Origin: Spirochaetota bacterium
GTDB lineage: Bacteria; Spirochaetota; Spirochaetia; Treponematales; Treponemataceae
DNA: 64,000 nucleotides
Assembly (NCBI GenBank): GCA_023398165.1
Contig: JAEWSQ010000014.1
Location: 156,114 to 220,113, forward strand
Direction: 5' to 3'
Shown here: piece after piece, positions 25,813-34,158 of the stretch
How positions within the stretch are numbered: the first letter of the stretch is position 1
How the letters are laid out: each line of letters starts with the position of its first letter
Position numbers and translations under genes: made by a program
Notes under the pieces: model-generated
What the model was told of the DNA's origin: nothing
What the model saw: only the letters and a program-made list of their open reading frames with translations
Databases searched by the model: none

Positions 25813-25879
25813 CAACGCCTCCGGCGCCGGTGAGAAAATTAATTAATCTATTATGATCTTTCAATAAATGGAGAATTAA

Positions 25880-26593
25880 ATGAAAATTATATCGTGGAAT
25901 TGTGGTGGATGGTCATGCGGTGGTCTCAATGAAAACCGTTTGAATATAATTCTTATAAACAATCCTGATATTATTCTTATTCAAGAAATTACAAAAATAG
26001 AATACAAAACCATTGGAAGTAATTACAGAAATAAAGAATGGCATGGTGATAACAAGGAGGAAAGTTATAAAGGGATATCAATAATGTCAAATAATTACAA
26101 AATTGCATTAAACCCTAAATTCAATCCTAAGTTTCGCTATGTTGTACCATATGATCTAATAAATGAACAGCATCAAACAACAACTATATTTTCTGTCTGG
26201 ACTAAGAAACCATCAGATGGTTCAGATAATTACCAAAAACAATTATTCGATGCGATGGACTATTATAATTATGACAAACCACATATTGTGATTGGTGATT
26301 TTAATACAGGAAGTAATTCAGAACACCATGAAAGATATAAAGAATTAGTTGTTAATTTATTAAAAAAGGGTCTATTTAATTGTGCCAAAGAAACAAAATA
26401 TGAATTTGAAAATACGTTTTATCATCAGATTACACATAAATATTATACTAATGATTTTTGTTTTGCTTCACAGAACTATAACGTTACTAATATATCAATA
26501 CCGGATAGAAAAGAGTGGATTGAAATAAGCGCAAATAATTACAGGTGGAAAGGATTATCTGATCATTGCCCAATAGAAATTGATCTTAAGTAA
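25880..26593 (+). CDS. Endonuclease/exonuclease/phosphatase-fold protein
   Basis: 237 residues of the EEP superfamily: MKIISWNCGGW at the N-terminus with the metal-binding Asn, LIQEITK with the catalytic Glu, VIGDFNTGS and the C-terminal LSDHCPIEIDL with Asp-His. Members cleave phosphodiester bonds in DNA or act on phosphoinositides. A nuclease is the likelier role in a phage or defence setting. TGGAG precedes ATG. The gene lies between a complete attC and a damaged one, so it is the second cassette after module 1. Confidence 0.85.
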   Translation: MKIISWNCGGWSCGGLNENRLNIILINNPDIILIQEITKIEYKTIGSNYRNKEWHGDNKEESYKGISIMSNNYKIALNPKFNPKFRYVVPYDLINEQHQTTTIFSVWTKKPSDGSDNYQKQLFDAMDYYNYDKPHIVIGDFNTGSNSEHHERYKELVVNLLKKGLFNCAKETKYEFENTFYHQITHKYYTNDFCFASQNYNVTNISIPDRKEWIEISANNYRWKGLSDHCPIEIDLK

Positions 26594-26602
26594 AGAAAAA
26601 GT

Positions 26603-26730
26603 GGCTAACAACTGCTTCAACTTCATATGATGAGTCTTCTGCTAATATGCAGGAAATAAAAGCAATGAAAAAGACGGCAGAATTAATCGGCTTGACTACA
26701 CTCCCCCATGGGTTGATTAACAAATGACAA
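26603..26730 (+). other. Degenerate attC site
   Basis: GGCTAACAACTGCTTCAAC matches the left arm of the complete attC at 25703. The right arm is unrecognisable except for a weak GGTTGATTAACAAATG near 26710-26725. This suggests a site that has decayed or been cut by a rearrangement. Confidence 0.55.
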
Positions 26731-26795
26731 ATAACACAGGATGTGTAAATTTATCATGCTTAATCTTTTATATAATGTAACCTAGGAGAAAATAA

Positions 26796-27134
26796 ATGCT
26801 TACTTTGCCAATAACGCGAGAATGGTTCGACTTAATTGAATGTGGTTATAAAAAAGAAGAATACCGCGAGATTAAACCATATTACGATTCACGTTTTAAA
26901 GAACTAGGAGTACCGACGGTAATACGAGTTCGGGCCGGTTATTCAAAAGATGCACCACTTCTAGAATGCCGGGTTATTATAACGAAAGGAAAAGGAAAAG
27001 AAAAATGGGGAGCTGCACCGGGTGAAATGTACTATGTTTTATCTATTAAAAAGGTGAAGCGGATAAAGGATTCAGAAGAAACCGGTAAATCTGATGAAAA
27101 GAAGTCTTTCTTTAATAGATTTTTGAAGAAGTAA
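26796..27134 (+). CDS. ASCH-domain protein
   Basis: 112 residues. The first 95 match the ASCH pattern seen in many phage genes: LPITREWFDLIECGYKKEEY, then REIKPYYDSRF and a beta strand with ECRVII. ASCH domains are RNA-binding and some are amidohydrolases acting on modified nucleosides. A short basic tail rich in Lys follows. AGGAG precedes ATG. No attC follows it, so it may be a phage gene rather than a cassette. Confidence 0.78.
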   Translation: MLTLPITREWFDLIECGYKKEEYREIKPYYDSRFKELGVPTVIRVRAGYSKDAPLLECRVIITKGKGKEKWGAAPGEMYYVLSIKKVKRIKDSEETGKSDEKKSFFNRFLKK

Positions 27135-27210
27135 TAAACTGAATTCTGCTTTTTTTACTAGATGCCTAACGTAGATAAAAGTAACAAGAGTTAAACTGGG
27201 GTATAAGTTT

Positions 27211-27576
27211 ATGACGGATGAAGAAAATGCCATTATAAGGAGAAAATTCATAGAAATTTGGGACTCGGTAACTACTAACTATAATAAACAGCAATGGTCG
27301 GAATTTGATGCATTATTAACTGCAATTCTGTACTGCTCTAGTGAGCTCTTCGATGAACGTAAATTCAAGGAAATTTTAGCCCTAGTATTTGACATAGATC
27401 AGAAAAGAGCTAATAACTTGAGCTTTGATGCAGCAGTACTGATTATTGAATTAAAAATGATGTCTTTAATAAAAGTTTCCAGTTCAAGGTTTAGTGATTC
27501 GTGGGATTACATTATTGTAGGTTTATTTGAAACGATTAGATGCATTAAAAAAGACCACCATAAAGGTGATCTTTAG
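27211..27576 (+). CDS. Unrecognised helical protein
   Basis: A 121-residue, mainly helical, acidic protein with no membrane segment. The start is at ATG 27211, preceded by a weak GGGG. Its last codons (KKDHHKGDL) run into the terminator and tRNA-like unit of the opposite strand. A copy of that unit at 27982-28081 carries the same KKDHH codons, so the duplication reaches into this gene's end. Confidence 0.6.
   Translation: MTDEENAIIRRKFIEIWDSVTTNYNKQQWSEFDALLTAILYCSSELFDERKFKEILALVFDIDQKRANNLSFDAAVLIIELKMMSLIKVSSSRFSDSWDYIIVGLFETIRCIKKDHHKGDL
27547..27573 (-). terminator. Intrinsic terminator of the tRNA-like unit 1
   Basis: On the minus strand GATCACC, loop, GGTGGTC, then a T-run, directly after the tRNA-like sequence. 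A near-identical terminator at 28009-27982 follows the second unit. Confidence 0.75.
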
Positions 27577-27646
27577 AACGGCAGGGATTTGAACCCGCTA
27601 TCTCAGGATATTTCTTCCTACTCGCTACCTGTGCGACCATCGTTCC
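27574..27646 (-). ncRNA. tRNA-like sequence 1 (degenerate)
   Basis: 73 bases with tRNA-like spacing: acceptor GGAACG/CGTTCT, T8, GGTA in the D-loop, a perfect anticodon-type stem TAGGA/TCCTG with loop AGAAATA, and TTCAAAT in the T-loop. Position 33 is G instead of U and the T-stem needs a bulge, so a normal elongator tRNA is unlikely. A TTGTCA-N18-TATAAA promoter lies upstream on the same strand. Confidence 0.5.
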
Positions 27647-27708
27647 ACTGCAATAATATTCCGTTTTGATCAATCCATCAAGTGTTTTATACCTCTTAGG
27701 ATAGCATG

Positions 27709-27736
27709 TTGACAATAATGATAAATGATTTATAAT
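27709..27736 (+). promoter_or_regulatory. Strong promoter
   Basis: TTGACA (27709-27714), 16 bases, TATAAT (27731-27736): a consensus-quality promoter pointing into a gene-free stretch. Confidence 0.7.
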
Positions 27737-27742
27737 ATATTT

Positions 27743-27813
27743 AAACCTTCTATGTAATGGAATACGGCGAGTAATGTTGAGACTAGCCCCCATTATACGA
27801 GGGTTATTTTTTT
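27743..27813 (+). ncRNA. Candidate small RNA
   Basis: About 70 bases from the predicted start to a TAGCCC/GGGTTA stem followed by a T-run (27786-27813). TAATGG and CCATTA can also pair inside it. No ORF with a Shine-Dalgarno site is present. Existence as an RNA is inferred from promoter plus terminator. Confidence 0.45.
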
Positions 27814-28009
27814 AAAAATATGTAATTCTTTTTTTACTTTATGAATCTGGACTCTTCACTTTGGGGCTATGTGGAAAGAGACAAAGTAAATCAAAACTAC
27901 AGAGAAAATAAACGCCTCAAAAAGGACGGATCATATGGACAGAAATGTAGAATTGAAACATCAGGAATTGTTGTTTGAACTAAAAAAAGACCACCATTAA
28001 GGTGATCTT

Positions 28010-28081
28010 TAGAACGGCAGGGATTCGAACCCGCGATATCTTAACTTTCGAAGAGCCCGCTACCCGTGCGACCATCGTTCC
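28010..28081 (-). ncRNA. tRNA-like sequence 2 (degenerate)
   Basis: 72 bases sharing the acceptor ends, D-arm and T-arm of tRNA-like sequence 1 almost exactly, but with a different anticodon arm (TCTT/AAGA around CGAAAGTT). It has its own terminator (28009-27982). The T-loop is the canonical TTCGAAT. The 8-base anticodon loop argues against normal decoding. Confidence 0.5.
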
Positions 28082-28196
28082 ATTAATAATATAACATGAA
28101 AGTGCAGTTTTTGTATGTATTTATTTCAATTTTGGAAAGATTTTGATTTTTTCAAGATTAAAACTCATAGGATTAAATGGATATCAACAGAAAAAC

Positions 28197-28322
28197 TTGA
28201 CAAAAAAGACTTAGGGTAGTACCATTAATATAGCTTGTAAATAAGCTGATAAACTCTCTCCGATGTCCGGCTTGCTGGACAGGCCTTCTTCACTAGCGTT
28301 GCTTTTGAAGAGGGCTTTTTTT
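28197..28322 (+). ncRNA. Candidate small RNA with promoter and terminator
   Basis: TTGACA (28197-28202), 17 bases and TACCAT (28220-28225) predict a start near 28232. The transcript would hold AGCTT/AAGCT and GTCCGG/CTGGAC hairpins and end in a GCCTTCTTC/GAAGAGGGC stem (28283-28315) with a T-run. No coding frame is evident. Confidence 0.5.
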
Positions 28323-28353
28323 ATAACTGTGACGTAAAGTGGCAGAGTTAGGG

Positions 28354-28563
28354 GTTAGAGTTATTATAGATTTTCTGGAAAAAATACTTGACGGAAAAAA
28401 GGATGAGGATATAATTGAGGGAAGAGTTGTTTATTGGAAGTCTTAGGAATGAGCTTACCGTTCTTGAAATTTGTTCATATTAATAAGTATTAACCTATTT
28501 TCCATCATAGAAAATGAACACTCCAAATTATTTTTATCCAGATCTGGATAAAAGATGTTCGAT
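28354..28563 (+). promoter_or_regulatory. attI/Pc-like integron platform, module 2
   Basis: TTGACG (28388-28393), a 16-base spacer and TATAAT (28410-28415) are followed by a GTTCGAT box (28557-28563) 141 bases later. The last 90 bases are nearly identical to module 1. The leader ATG at 28514 encodes MNTPNYFYPDLDKR, and a one-base deletion relative to module 1 keeps its frame open into the cassette gene. Confidence 0.65.
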
Positions 28564-28597
28564 TGACGCTGCGCGCGCGGAAAAAAAGGAGAGAAAA

Positions 28598-29617
28598 ATG
28601 GTAGAAGTAAATATTAAACTTTATGACATCACTAAATGTGGTTATTATAAGCCGAGAGTTCTATCACCATTTTTTGGTTCAACAAAGGAAACATTAGAAC
28701 AAATTGAGAAATGGATTCAAGAAAAACCCCTTCGTGATAGATCAACTTTTGACCCACAACCAGATTCAAGCATTCTAAAAGGATATTTCCTCGAAATACT
28801 GAAATCTACGACCGGTGATTATTATTTGTCAGTATGGAATAGCGTTCCTATGACCGATCAAAATACATTTGCAGCAATATCTGAGCAATCACTAATGGGA
28901 CAAGCCCAATCAAATATGATGTTTCGCAATTTCGGAAAAGGATATATTCCTGGATTTGCAACTTATTTTTGGATTTCACCGCTTGAAAATAGATTGTCTA
29001 CTGTACGATTTGAAAGATCCTATAATGGCCATCAATCATTTAAGTACCTTTTTCATGGTTTTTTGAAAAACAATCCAAACTATGCTAATCAAGTACGAGA
29101 AGTAAATAAAAGAGAATTAATAATTCAAGGATATAGTGCTAATGATGAAAATGATACAATATGTTTTCCATATTTTCAGACAAGTGGTATTAAGAAAAGC
29201 GGTCCAATAAATTATATTAAGAACAATATTAGTCATGTTACAAAAGTACATGGGCAATCAATTATTGTTCCAGGATCAAAAAAATCACTTACAATATATA
29301 ATAGATTTTTGGATTTAATTGGTTCAAGTAAAAGTGAATCAAATTCATTGGATTACAAAGTTTTTTATGAATTTCCTTGCTCTTTGAATAGCAGTGATTT
29401 CAATTCAATATATAAAAAATGGCAAGAAGAGCAAACCGATCTATTTGATGTTGGATTTGTAATCGGGAAAGAGACATACTGGCTTAGCAAAGAGATTCAA
29501 AAAACAGAAATCAAGCTAAATATTCCACGATTAAACGATGAACTATATGACCTCAAATATATAATGGATGAGATTGAAAAAAATAAAGGGAGGATATTAG
29601 ATGAATGTGCGAAGTAA
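28598..29617 (+). CDS. Unrecognised cassette protein, first gene of a two-gene cassette
   Basis: 339 residues from ATG 28598, chosen because AAGGAG lies a few bases upstream. The frame also continues upstream to the leader ATG 28514, which would add 28 residues. The protein is soluble, alpha/beta, rich in aromatic residues and Asn/Ser, without a motif I recognise. It overlaps the following membrane-protein gene by 17 bases. A soluble protein coupled to a membrane protein in an integron cassette resembles sensor/effector defence pairs, but that is inference only. Strongly AT-rich. Confidence 0.75.
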   Translation: MVEVNIKLYDITKCGYYKPRVLSPFFGSTKETLEQIEKWIQEKPLRDRSTFDPQPDSSILKGYFLEILKSTTGDYYLSVWNSVPMTDQNTFAAISEQSLMGQAQSNMMFRNFGKGYIPGFATYFWISPLENRLSTVRFERSYNGHQSFKYLFHGFLKNNPNYANQVREVNKRELIIQGYSANDENDTICFPYFQTSGIKKSGPINYIKNNISHVTKVHGQSIIVPGSKKSLTIYNRFLDLIGSSKSESNSLDYKVFYEFPCSLNSSDFNSIYKKWQEEQTDLFDVGFVIGKETYWLSKEIQKTEIKLNIPRLNDELYDLKYIMDEIEKNKGRILDECAK

Positions 29618-30134
29618 AACAGTATTCACAACAGTATTTGTAGTTGTAAGCATAATTACGGGTTATTTCTTAGGTCCTTTCGTAACTTTTACTATTCAAA
29701 AAACTCTTGCAAATACTCTAGGAGGAATATCTTCTATTCTCTTTGGTGTTCTTGGAATATGGATTGGATTAATGGCACCGGAGAACCTAAAACAAATATA
29801 TACAACAACAAAAGCAGAAACGAGAAAAGAAAATTGGAAAGCACTAGAAAGTTTATATAAACCTGTTTTCATTAGTCTTTTTGTATTTTCATTTTCAACT
29901 TCTTTCAGTTTTATTGGAGAGTTAACAAAAACAATCCCAGTCTTCTTAAAGGTAAGTAGATATTTTAGAATATTTGGCCTTTCGTTATTAATGATGCTTT
30001 TATTTTTAACATTTTACTTGATCATTATTTCAATAAAACCAGGCATTGAGATGCTTGCGAATAGTATTACATTTATTGCAGTATCCGACAATATGGATTC
30101 AAGATATCCAATGAAAAAAAGGAAAGAATCATAA
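29601..30134 (+). CDS. Four-helix membrane protein, second gene of the cassette
   Basis: 177 residues with four predicted membrane helices (about 8-32, 38-58, 90-112 and 125-150) and a basic C-terminal tail (SRYPMKKRKES). Its ATG lies inside the upstream gene after GGGAGG, so the two are translationally coupled. The stop is directly followed by an attC 5' box, marking the end of the cassette. Function unknown; small membrane partners in defence pairs often depolarise or permeabilise the membrane, which would be one testable idea. Confidence 0.75.
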   Translation: MNVRSKTVFTTVFVVVSIITGYFLGPFVTFTIQKTLANTLGGISSILFGVLGIWIGLMAPENLKQIYTTTKAETRKENWKALESLYKPVFISLFVFSFSTSFSFIGELTKTIPVFLKVSRYFRIFGLSLLMMLLFLTFYLIIISIKPGIEMLANSITFIAVSDNMDSRYPMKKRKES

Positions 30135-30247
30135 ACCTAACAACTGCTTCAACCGGACTCGGCTATGTCACAATTATTGCTAGTCGTCGCTGCGCTCCTC
30201 GGCAAGAATCGCGCCATTACGCTTCGCAGGTTAAGCAAATTATAGAT
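30135..30247 (+). other. attC site with damaged 3' box
   Basis: The 5' box ACCTAAC (30135-30141) and left arm AACTGCTTCAACC match the complete attC. The right arm GCAGGTTAAGCAAAT is intact, but the expected GTTRRRY reads TATAGAT. The centre shares GCGCCATTACG-type sequence. The loss of GTT would block recombination here. Confidence 0.75.
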
Positions 30248-30357
30248 TGAAATCAGTGTATCACTTAAGATTACAAAATCTAACGACTAAACCCCAAAAT
30301 TGGTGTATAATTACTAAAAAATAGCACTAATATAACCAAAAGGAAGAAAAATATACC

Positions 30358-32949
30358 ATGAATAAACAGCAATTAGCAGCCAAAATTTGGGAATCTGCGA
30401 ATCAAATGCGGTCAAAAATTGAGGCGAATGAGTACAAGGATTACATTTTAGGGTTCATTTTTTATAAGTATCTTTCGGAGAAGCTGCTGCAGTTTGCGAA
30501 GAAAGAGGATTTTACAGAGGAAGATATACGGGCTCTTTCTGAATCTGATAATGATACTGTAGATTATTTTAAGCGAAACATCGGCTACTTTATTTCTTAT
30601 AAGGACCTTTTTTCTACCTGGGTGAGCATGGGGAAGGATTTTGATGTTTCCAATGTTAGGGATGCGTTATCTGCATTCAGTCGGTTGATTAGTCCTGCAC
30701 ATAAGAAATTATTTGATGGTATTTTTGATACTTTGCAAACGGGTTTAAGTAAGCTTGGTGACACTGCTGCTTCTCAGACTAAGGCTATAAGTTCCTTGAT
30801 ACAGCTCATAAAAGATATTCCGATGAACGGCAGGCAGGATTATGATGTTTTAGGGTTCATTTATGAATATTTGATAGAGAAGTTTGCTGCAAATGCCGGA
30901 AAAAAGGCCGGGGAGTTCTATACGCCTCATGAAGTTTCCCTTTTGATGTCTGAAATTGTTGCTCACCATGTTAAAGATAAAAAAGAGATTCAGATTTATG
31001 ATCCTACGAGCGGTTCGGGTTCATTGCTTATTAATATTGGTCAGTGCGTTGCTAAGCACATGGATGATGATAACAATATTAAATACTATGCGCAGGAATT
31101 GAAGCAGAACACATACAATCTTACTAGAATGAACTTAGTTATGCGCGGGATGCTGCCGAACAATATTATTACCCGTAATGGCGACACGTTAGAGGATGAC
31201 TGGCCGTATTTTGATGAAAATGATCCGGTAAATAGTTATAATCCTTTGTATGTAGACGCGGTTGTTTCAAATCCGCCTTATTCGCAAAAATGGGACTCCG
31301 AGCATAAAGAAACTGATCCGAGGTATGCCCGATTCGGGCTTGCGCCGAAAACGAAAGCTGATTATGCCTTTTTACTCCATGATTTATATCATATAAAACC
31401 AGACGGTATTATGTGTATTGTTCTGCCTCACGGGGTTTTATTCCGAGGCGGTGAAGAAGGTGTTATCAGGAAAAAGCTGATTGAAGCAAATCATATCGAT
31501 GCTATTATCGGGCTGCCTGCAAATATCTTTTTTGGTACTGGTATACCTACAATAATCATGGTTCTGCGTCAAAAACGAAAGAATACTGATGTATTAATTA
31601 TTGATGCGTCGAAGGGTTTTGAAAAGATCGGGAAGAATAACAAGCTGAGAGCCTCAGACATAAAGAAGATCGTCGATACTGTTATTGCCAGAGAAGACAG
31701 TCATAAGTTTTCGAAAGTTGTCAGCCGGGATGATATTCGTACCAATGAGTATAATCTAAATATTCCGCGTTATGTTGATTCATCAGAAACGGCTGAAAGC
31801 TGGGATATTTATGCTTCCATGTTTGGCGGTATCCCCGAAAGAGAGTTAAACGAACTCAGTCATTTTTGGAAAGCTTTTCCGGGATTGCGAAAATCATTAT
31901 TTAAGCAAAACCCGGGTGGTTATTCCAGTGTTAAAGTAAAGGATTTGAAGACGGCTATAACTGAGCATAATGATGTAAAGGCTTTTATTCATGAATATGA
32001 TAGTTCATTTGCAAGTTTTGAAAAGTTTTTAGTAAAGGAATTGCTTGCCAATAAGATGACCGTGAGCATTCCAAAAGAAGAAACAGTCCTGAGTAAAGAT
32101 ATATTCAAACGATTGCAGAATATTCCGCTTATTGATAAGTATGAAGCGTATCAGCTTCTTGATGATGACTGGACAAAGATATCAATAGATTTGGAAATAT
32201 TACAGACGGAAGGATTTGAAGCTGCTAAAAAAGTTGATCCGAATATGGTAATCAAGAAAAAAGACGGGAAAGATACTGAAATACAGGAAGGCTGGAAAGG
32301 CCGCATAATGCCTTTCGATTTAGTTCAGACAACATACCTTAATAATGAATTACAGCAGTTAAAAGCGAAAGAAAACCGGCTCGCTGAAATTACAGCCGAA
32401 TTTGAAGAACTGCTCGATTCACTGAGCGAAGATGAAAAAGAAAGCGATACCATAAACGATGCAAAAGACAGTTTTGTTAATGCTGCGGTAACTAAAGAAG
32501 CGAAACAGTTCTATGCAGAACAAAAGAAAAACGGTGCATATCCAGAAGATTCTTATGAAGCGAAAATATTAAAAGCGGATACGCTAATTACAGAAGAAAA
32601 AGAGTTAAAACGACAAGTAAAAGACGAAGAAGAAAAACTCCACTTAAAAACAAAAACAGTCATTGAAAAACTGACCGATGAGCAGGTACATACATTACTA
32701 AATCTCAAATGGATAAGTCCGCTCATTACATCGCTTAATGCACTACCGGCAGGGCTTATACAGGAATTAACTGCAAAGGTACAAGCCTTAACCGATAAAT
32801 ATGCCACAACCTACCAACATCTTGCAGAAGAGATACAAGATACTGAAAACGAATTAGCCTCCATGATAGATGAACTCACCGGTAACGAATTTGACATGAA
32901 AGGACTTTCAGAATTTAAATCTTTTTTAACGGTGAAAGATAATGAGTAA
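30358..32949 (+). CDS. hsdM: Type I restriction-modification methylase subunit HsdM
   Basis: 863 residues. The N-terminal HsdM helical domain (QQLAAKIWESANQMRSKIEA) is followed by an N6-adenine methylase core with DPTSGSGSLL (SAM site) and the catalytic NPPY. A long C-terminal extension (about 490-863) is charged and coiled-coil rich (about 660-800), so the protein is well above the usual 500-550 residues. It methylates one adenine on each strand as M2S with HsdS. AAGGAAG precedes ATG. It overlaps hsdS by eight bases. Confidence 0.94.
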   Translation: MNKQQLAAKIWESANQMRSKIEANEYKDYILGFIFYKYLSEKLLQFAKKEDFTEEDIRALSESDNDTVDYFKRNIGYFISYKDLFSTWVSMGKDFDVSNVRDALSAFSRLISPAHKKLFDGIFDTLQTGLSKLGDTAASQTKAISSLIQLIKDIPMNGRQDYDVLGFIYEYLIEKFAANAGKKAGEFYTPHEVSLLMSEIVAHHVKDKKEIQIYDPTSGSGSLLINIGQCVAKHMDDDNNIKYYAQELKQNTYNLTRMNLVMRGMLPNNIITRNGDTLEDDWPYFDENDPVNSYNPLYVDAVVSNPPYSQKWDSEHKETDPRYARFGLAPKTKADYAFLLHDLYHIKPDGIMCIVLPHGVLFRGGEEGVIRKKLIEANHIDAIIGLPANIFFGTGIPTIIMVLRQKRKNTDVLIIDASKGFEKIGKNNKLRASDIKKIVDTVIAREDSHKFSKVVSRDDIRTNEYNLNIPRYVDSSETAESWDIYASMFGGIPERELNELSHFWKAFPGLRKSLFKQNPGGYSSVKVKDLKTAITEHNDVKAFIHEYDSSFASFEKFLVKELLANKMTVSIPKEETVLSKDIFKRLQNIPLIDKYEAYQLLDDDWTKISIDLEILQTEGFEAAKKVDPNMVIKKKDGKDTEIQEGWKGRIMPFDLVQTTYLNNELQQLKAKENRLAEITAEFEELLDSLSEDEKESDTINDAKDSFVNAAVTKEAKQFYAEQKKNGAYPEDSYEAKILKADTLITEEKELKRQVKDEEEKLHLKTKTVIEKLTDEQVHTLLNLKWISPLITSLNALPAGLIQELTAKVQALTDKYATTYQHLAEEIQDTENELASMIDELTGNEFDMKGLSEFKSFLTVKDNE

Positions 32950-34144
32950 GAAAAAGAATATACCGGAAATCAGGTTTAAAGGATTTGATGATGAGTGGGA
33001 AGAATTTACATTAGCGAATCTTGCATATTTTAATCCAAAATCACCACTTCCAGATGTTTTCGAATATGTTGATTTAGAATCTGTTGTAGGGACCGAAATG
33101 ATAAGTCACAGACAAGAAACTGTATATACGGCACCTTCTAGGGCTCAAAGACTTGCCTGTTATGGTGATCTTTTTTTTCAGACAGTAAGACCCTACCAAC
33201 AAAATAATTACCTATTTAATATAACTGACGATAATTATGTTTTCTCTACTGGTTATGCGCAAATGAGACCTTTTGGCGATGGCTATTTTTTACTTAATCT
33301 TGTACAAAATGATAGATTTCTCAAAATGGTTTTAGATAATTGTACAGGCACTAGTTATCCAGCAATTAATTCAAAAGCATTAGCAGAATTAGATGTAACG
33401 GTACCTAATGTTATAATTGAACAATCCCGTATCGGCTCATACTTCCAACACCTCGACAAGCTCATCAATCTGCACCAGAAAAAGTATGACAAACTGGCAG
33501 CACTAAAAAAAGCCATGCTCGAAAAAATGTTCCCGAAAGACGGTTCAGATGTTCCTGAAATCCGTTTTAAGGGGTTTGATGGGAAGTGGGAAGAGAGAAT
33601 TTTATCTGACATGGCCGAATATAAAAATGGTAAAGGCCATGAAGACAGGCAAAGAACATCAGGAAGATATGAATTGATAAATCTTAATTCAATATCAATT
33701 GATGGAGGGTTAAAACATTCAGGAAAATTTATTGATGAAACAAATGCAACATTGCAGAAAAATGATTTAGTAATGGTTTTAAGTGATGTTGGCCATGGTG
33801 ATTTATTGGGAAGAGTAGCGTTAATACCTGAGAATAATAGATTTGTTTTGAATCAACGAGTAGCTTTATTACGACCGAATCAAAGTGTAGATGCAATTTT
33901 TCTATACTATAATATAAATGCTCATCAATTCTACTTTAAAGCTCAAGGAGCGGGAATGTCGCAACTAAATATTTCAAGAAGTAGTGTTGAAAATTTCATC
34001 TCATATATTCCAGCTTTGCCGCAAGAACAACAAAAAATCGGCTCATATTTCCAAAACCTCGACAAACTTATCTATCTTCATCAAAAAGAGCTGGATAAAC
34101 TCAAGAACATCAAAAAAGCCTGTTTAGAAAAAATGTTTGTGTAA
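32942..34144 (+). CDS. hsdS: Type I restriction-modification specificity subunit HsdS
   Basis: 400 residues with two target-recognition domains. Each starts with a repeated motif (PEIRFKGFD near residues 8 and 203) and ends with a conserved spacer helix: LDKLINLHQKKYDKLAALKK and LDKLIYLHQKELDKLKNIKK. These repeats set the spacing of the bipartite DNA target. The two recognition domains are unlike each other, so the target is asymmetric. The start overlaps hsdM. Target domains of HsdS are often exchanged by recombination at these repeats. Confidence 0.93.
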   Translation: MSKKKNIPEIRFKGFDDEWEEFTLANLAYFNPKSPLPDVFEYVDLESVVGTEMISHRQETVYTAPSRAQRLACYGDLFFQTVRPYQQNNYLFNITDDNYVFSTGYAQMRPFGDGYFLLNLVQNDRFLKMVLDNCTGTSYPAINSKALAELDVTVPNVIIEQSRIGSYFQHLDKLINLHQKKYDKLAALKKAMLEKMFPKDGSDVPEIRFKGFDGKWEERILSDMAEYKNGKGHEDRQRTSGRYELINLNSISIDGGLKHSGKFIDETNATLQKNDLVMVLSDVGHGDLLGRVALIPENNRFVLNQRVALLRPNQSVDAIFLYYNINAHQFYFKAQGAGMSQLNISRSSVENFISYIPALPQEQQKIGSYFQNLDKLIYLHQKELDKLKNIKKACLEKMFV

Positions 34145-34158
34145 TAAAGGAATTAAAA

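Noticed and set aside
27935..27999. A 21-codon frame (MDRNVELKHQELLFELKKDHH) before the second tRNA-like unit
   Set aside because: It ends in the duplicated terminator, and there is no evidence beyond a weak upstream AAGGA; it may be a copied gene tail.
22371..28081. CRISPR array
   Set aside because: Repeats occur only twice each, without regular spacers or cas genes.
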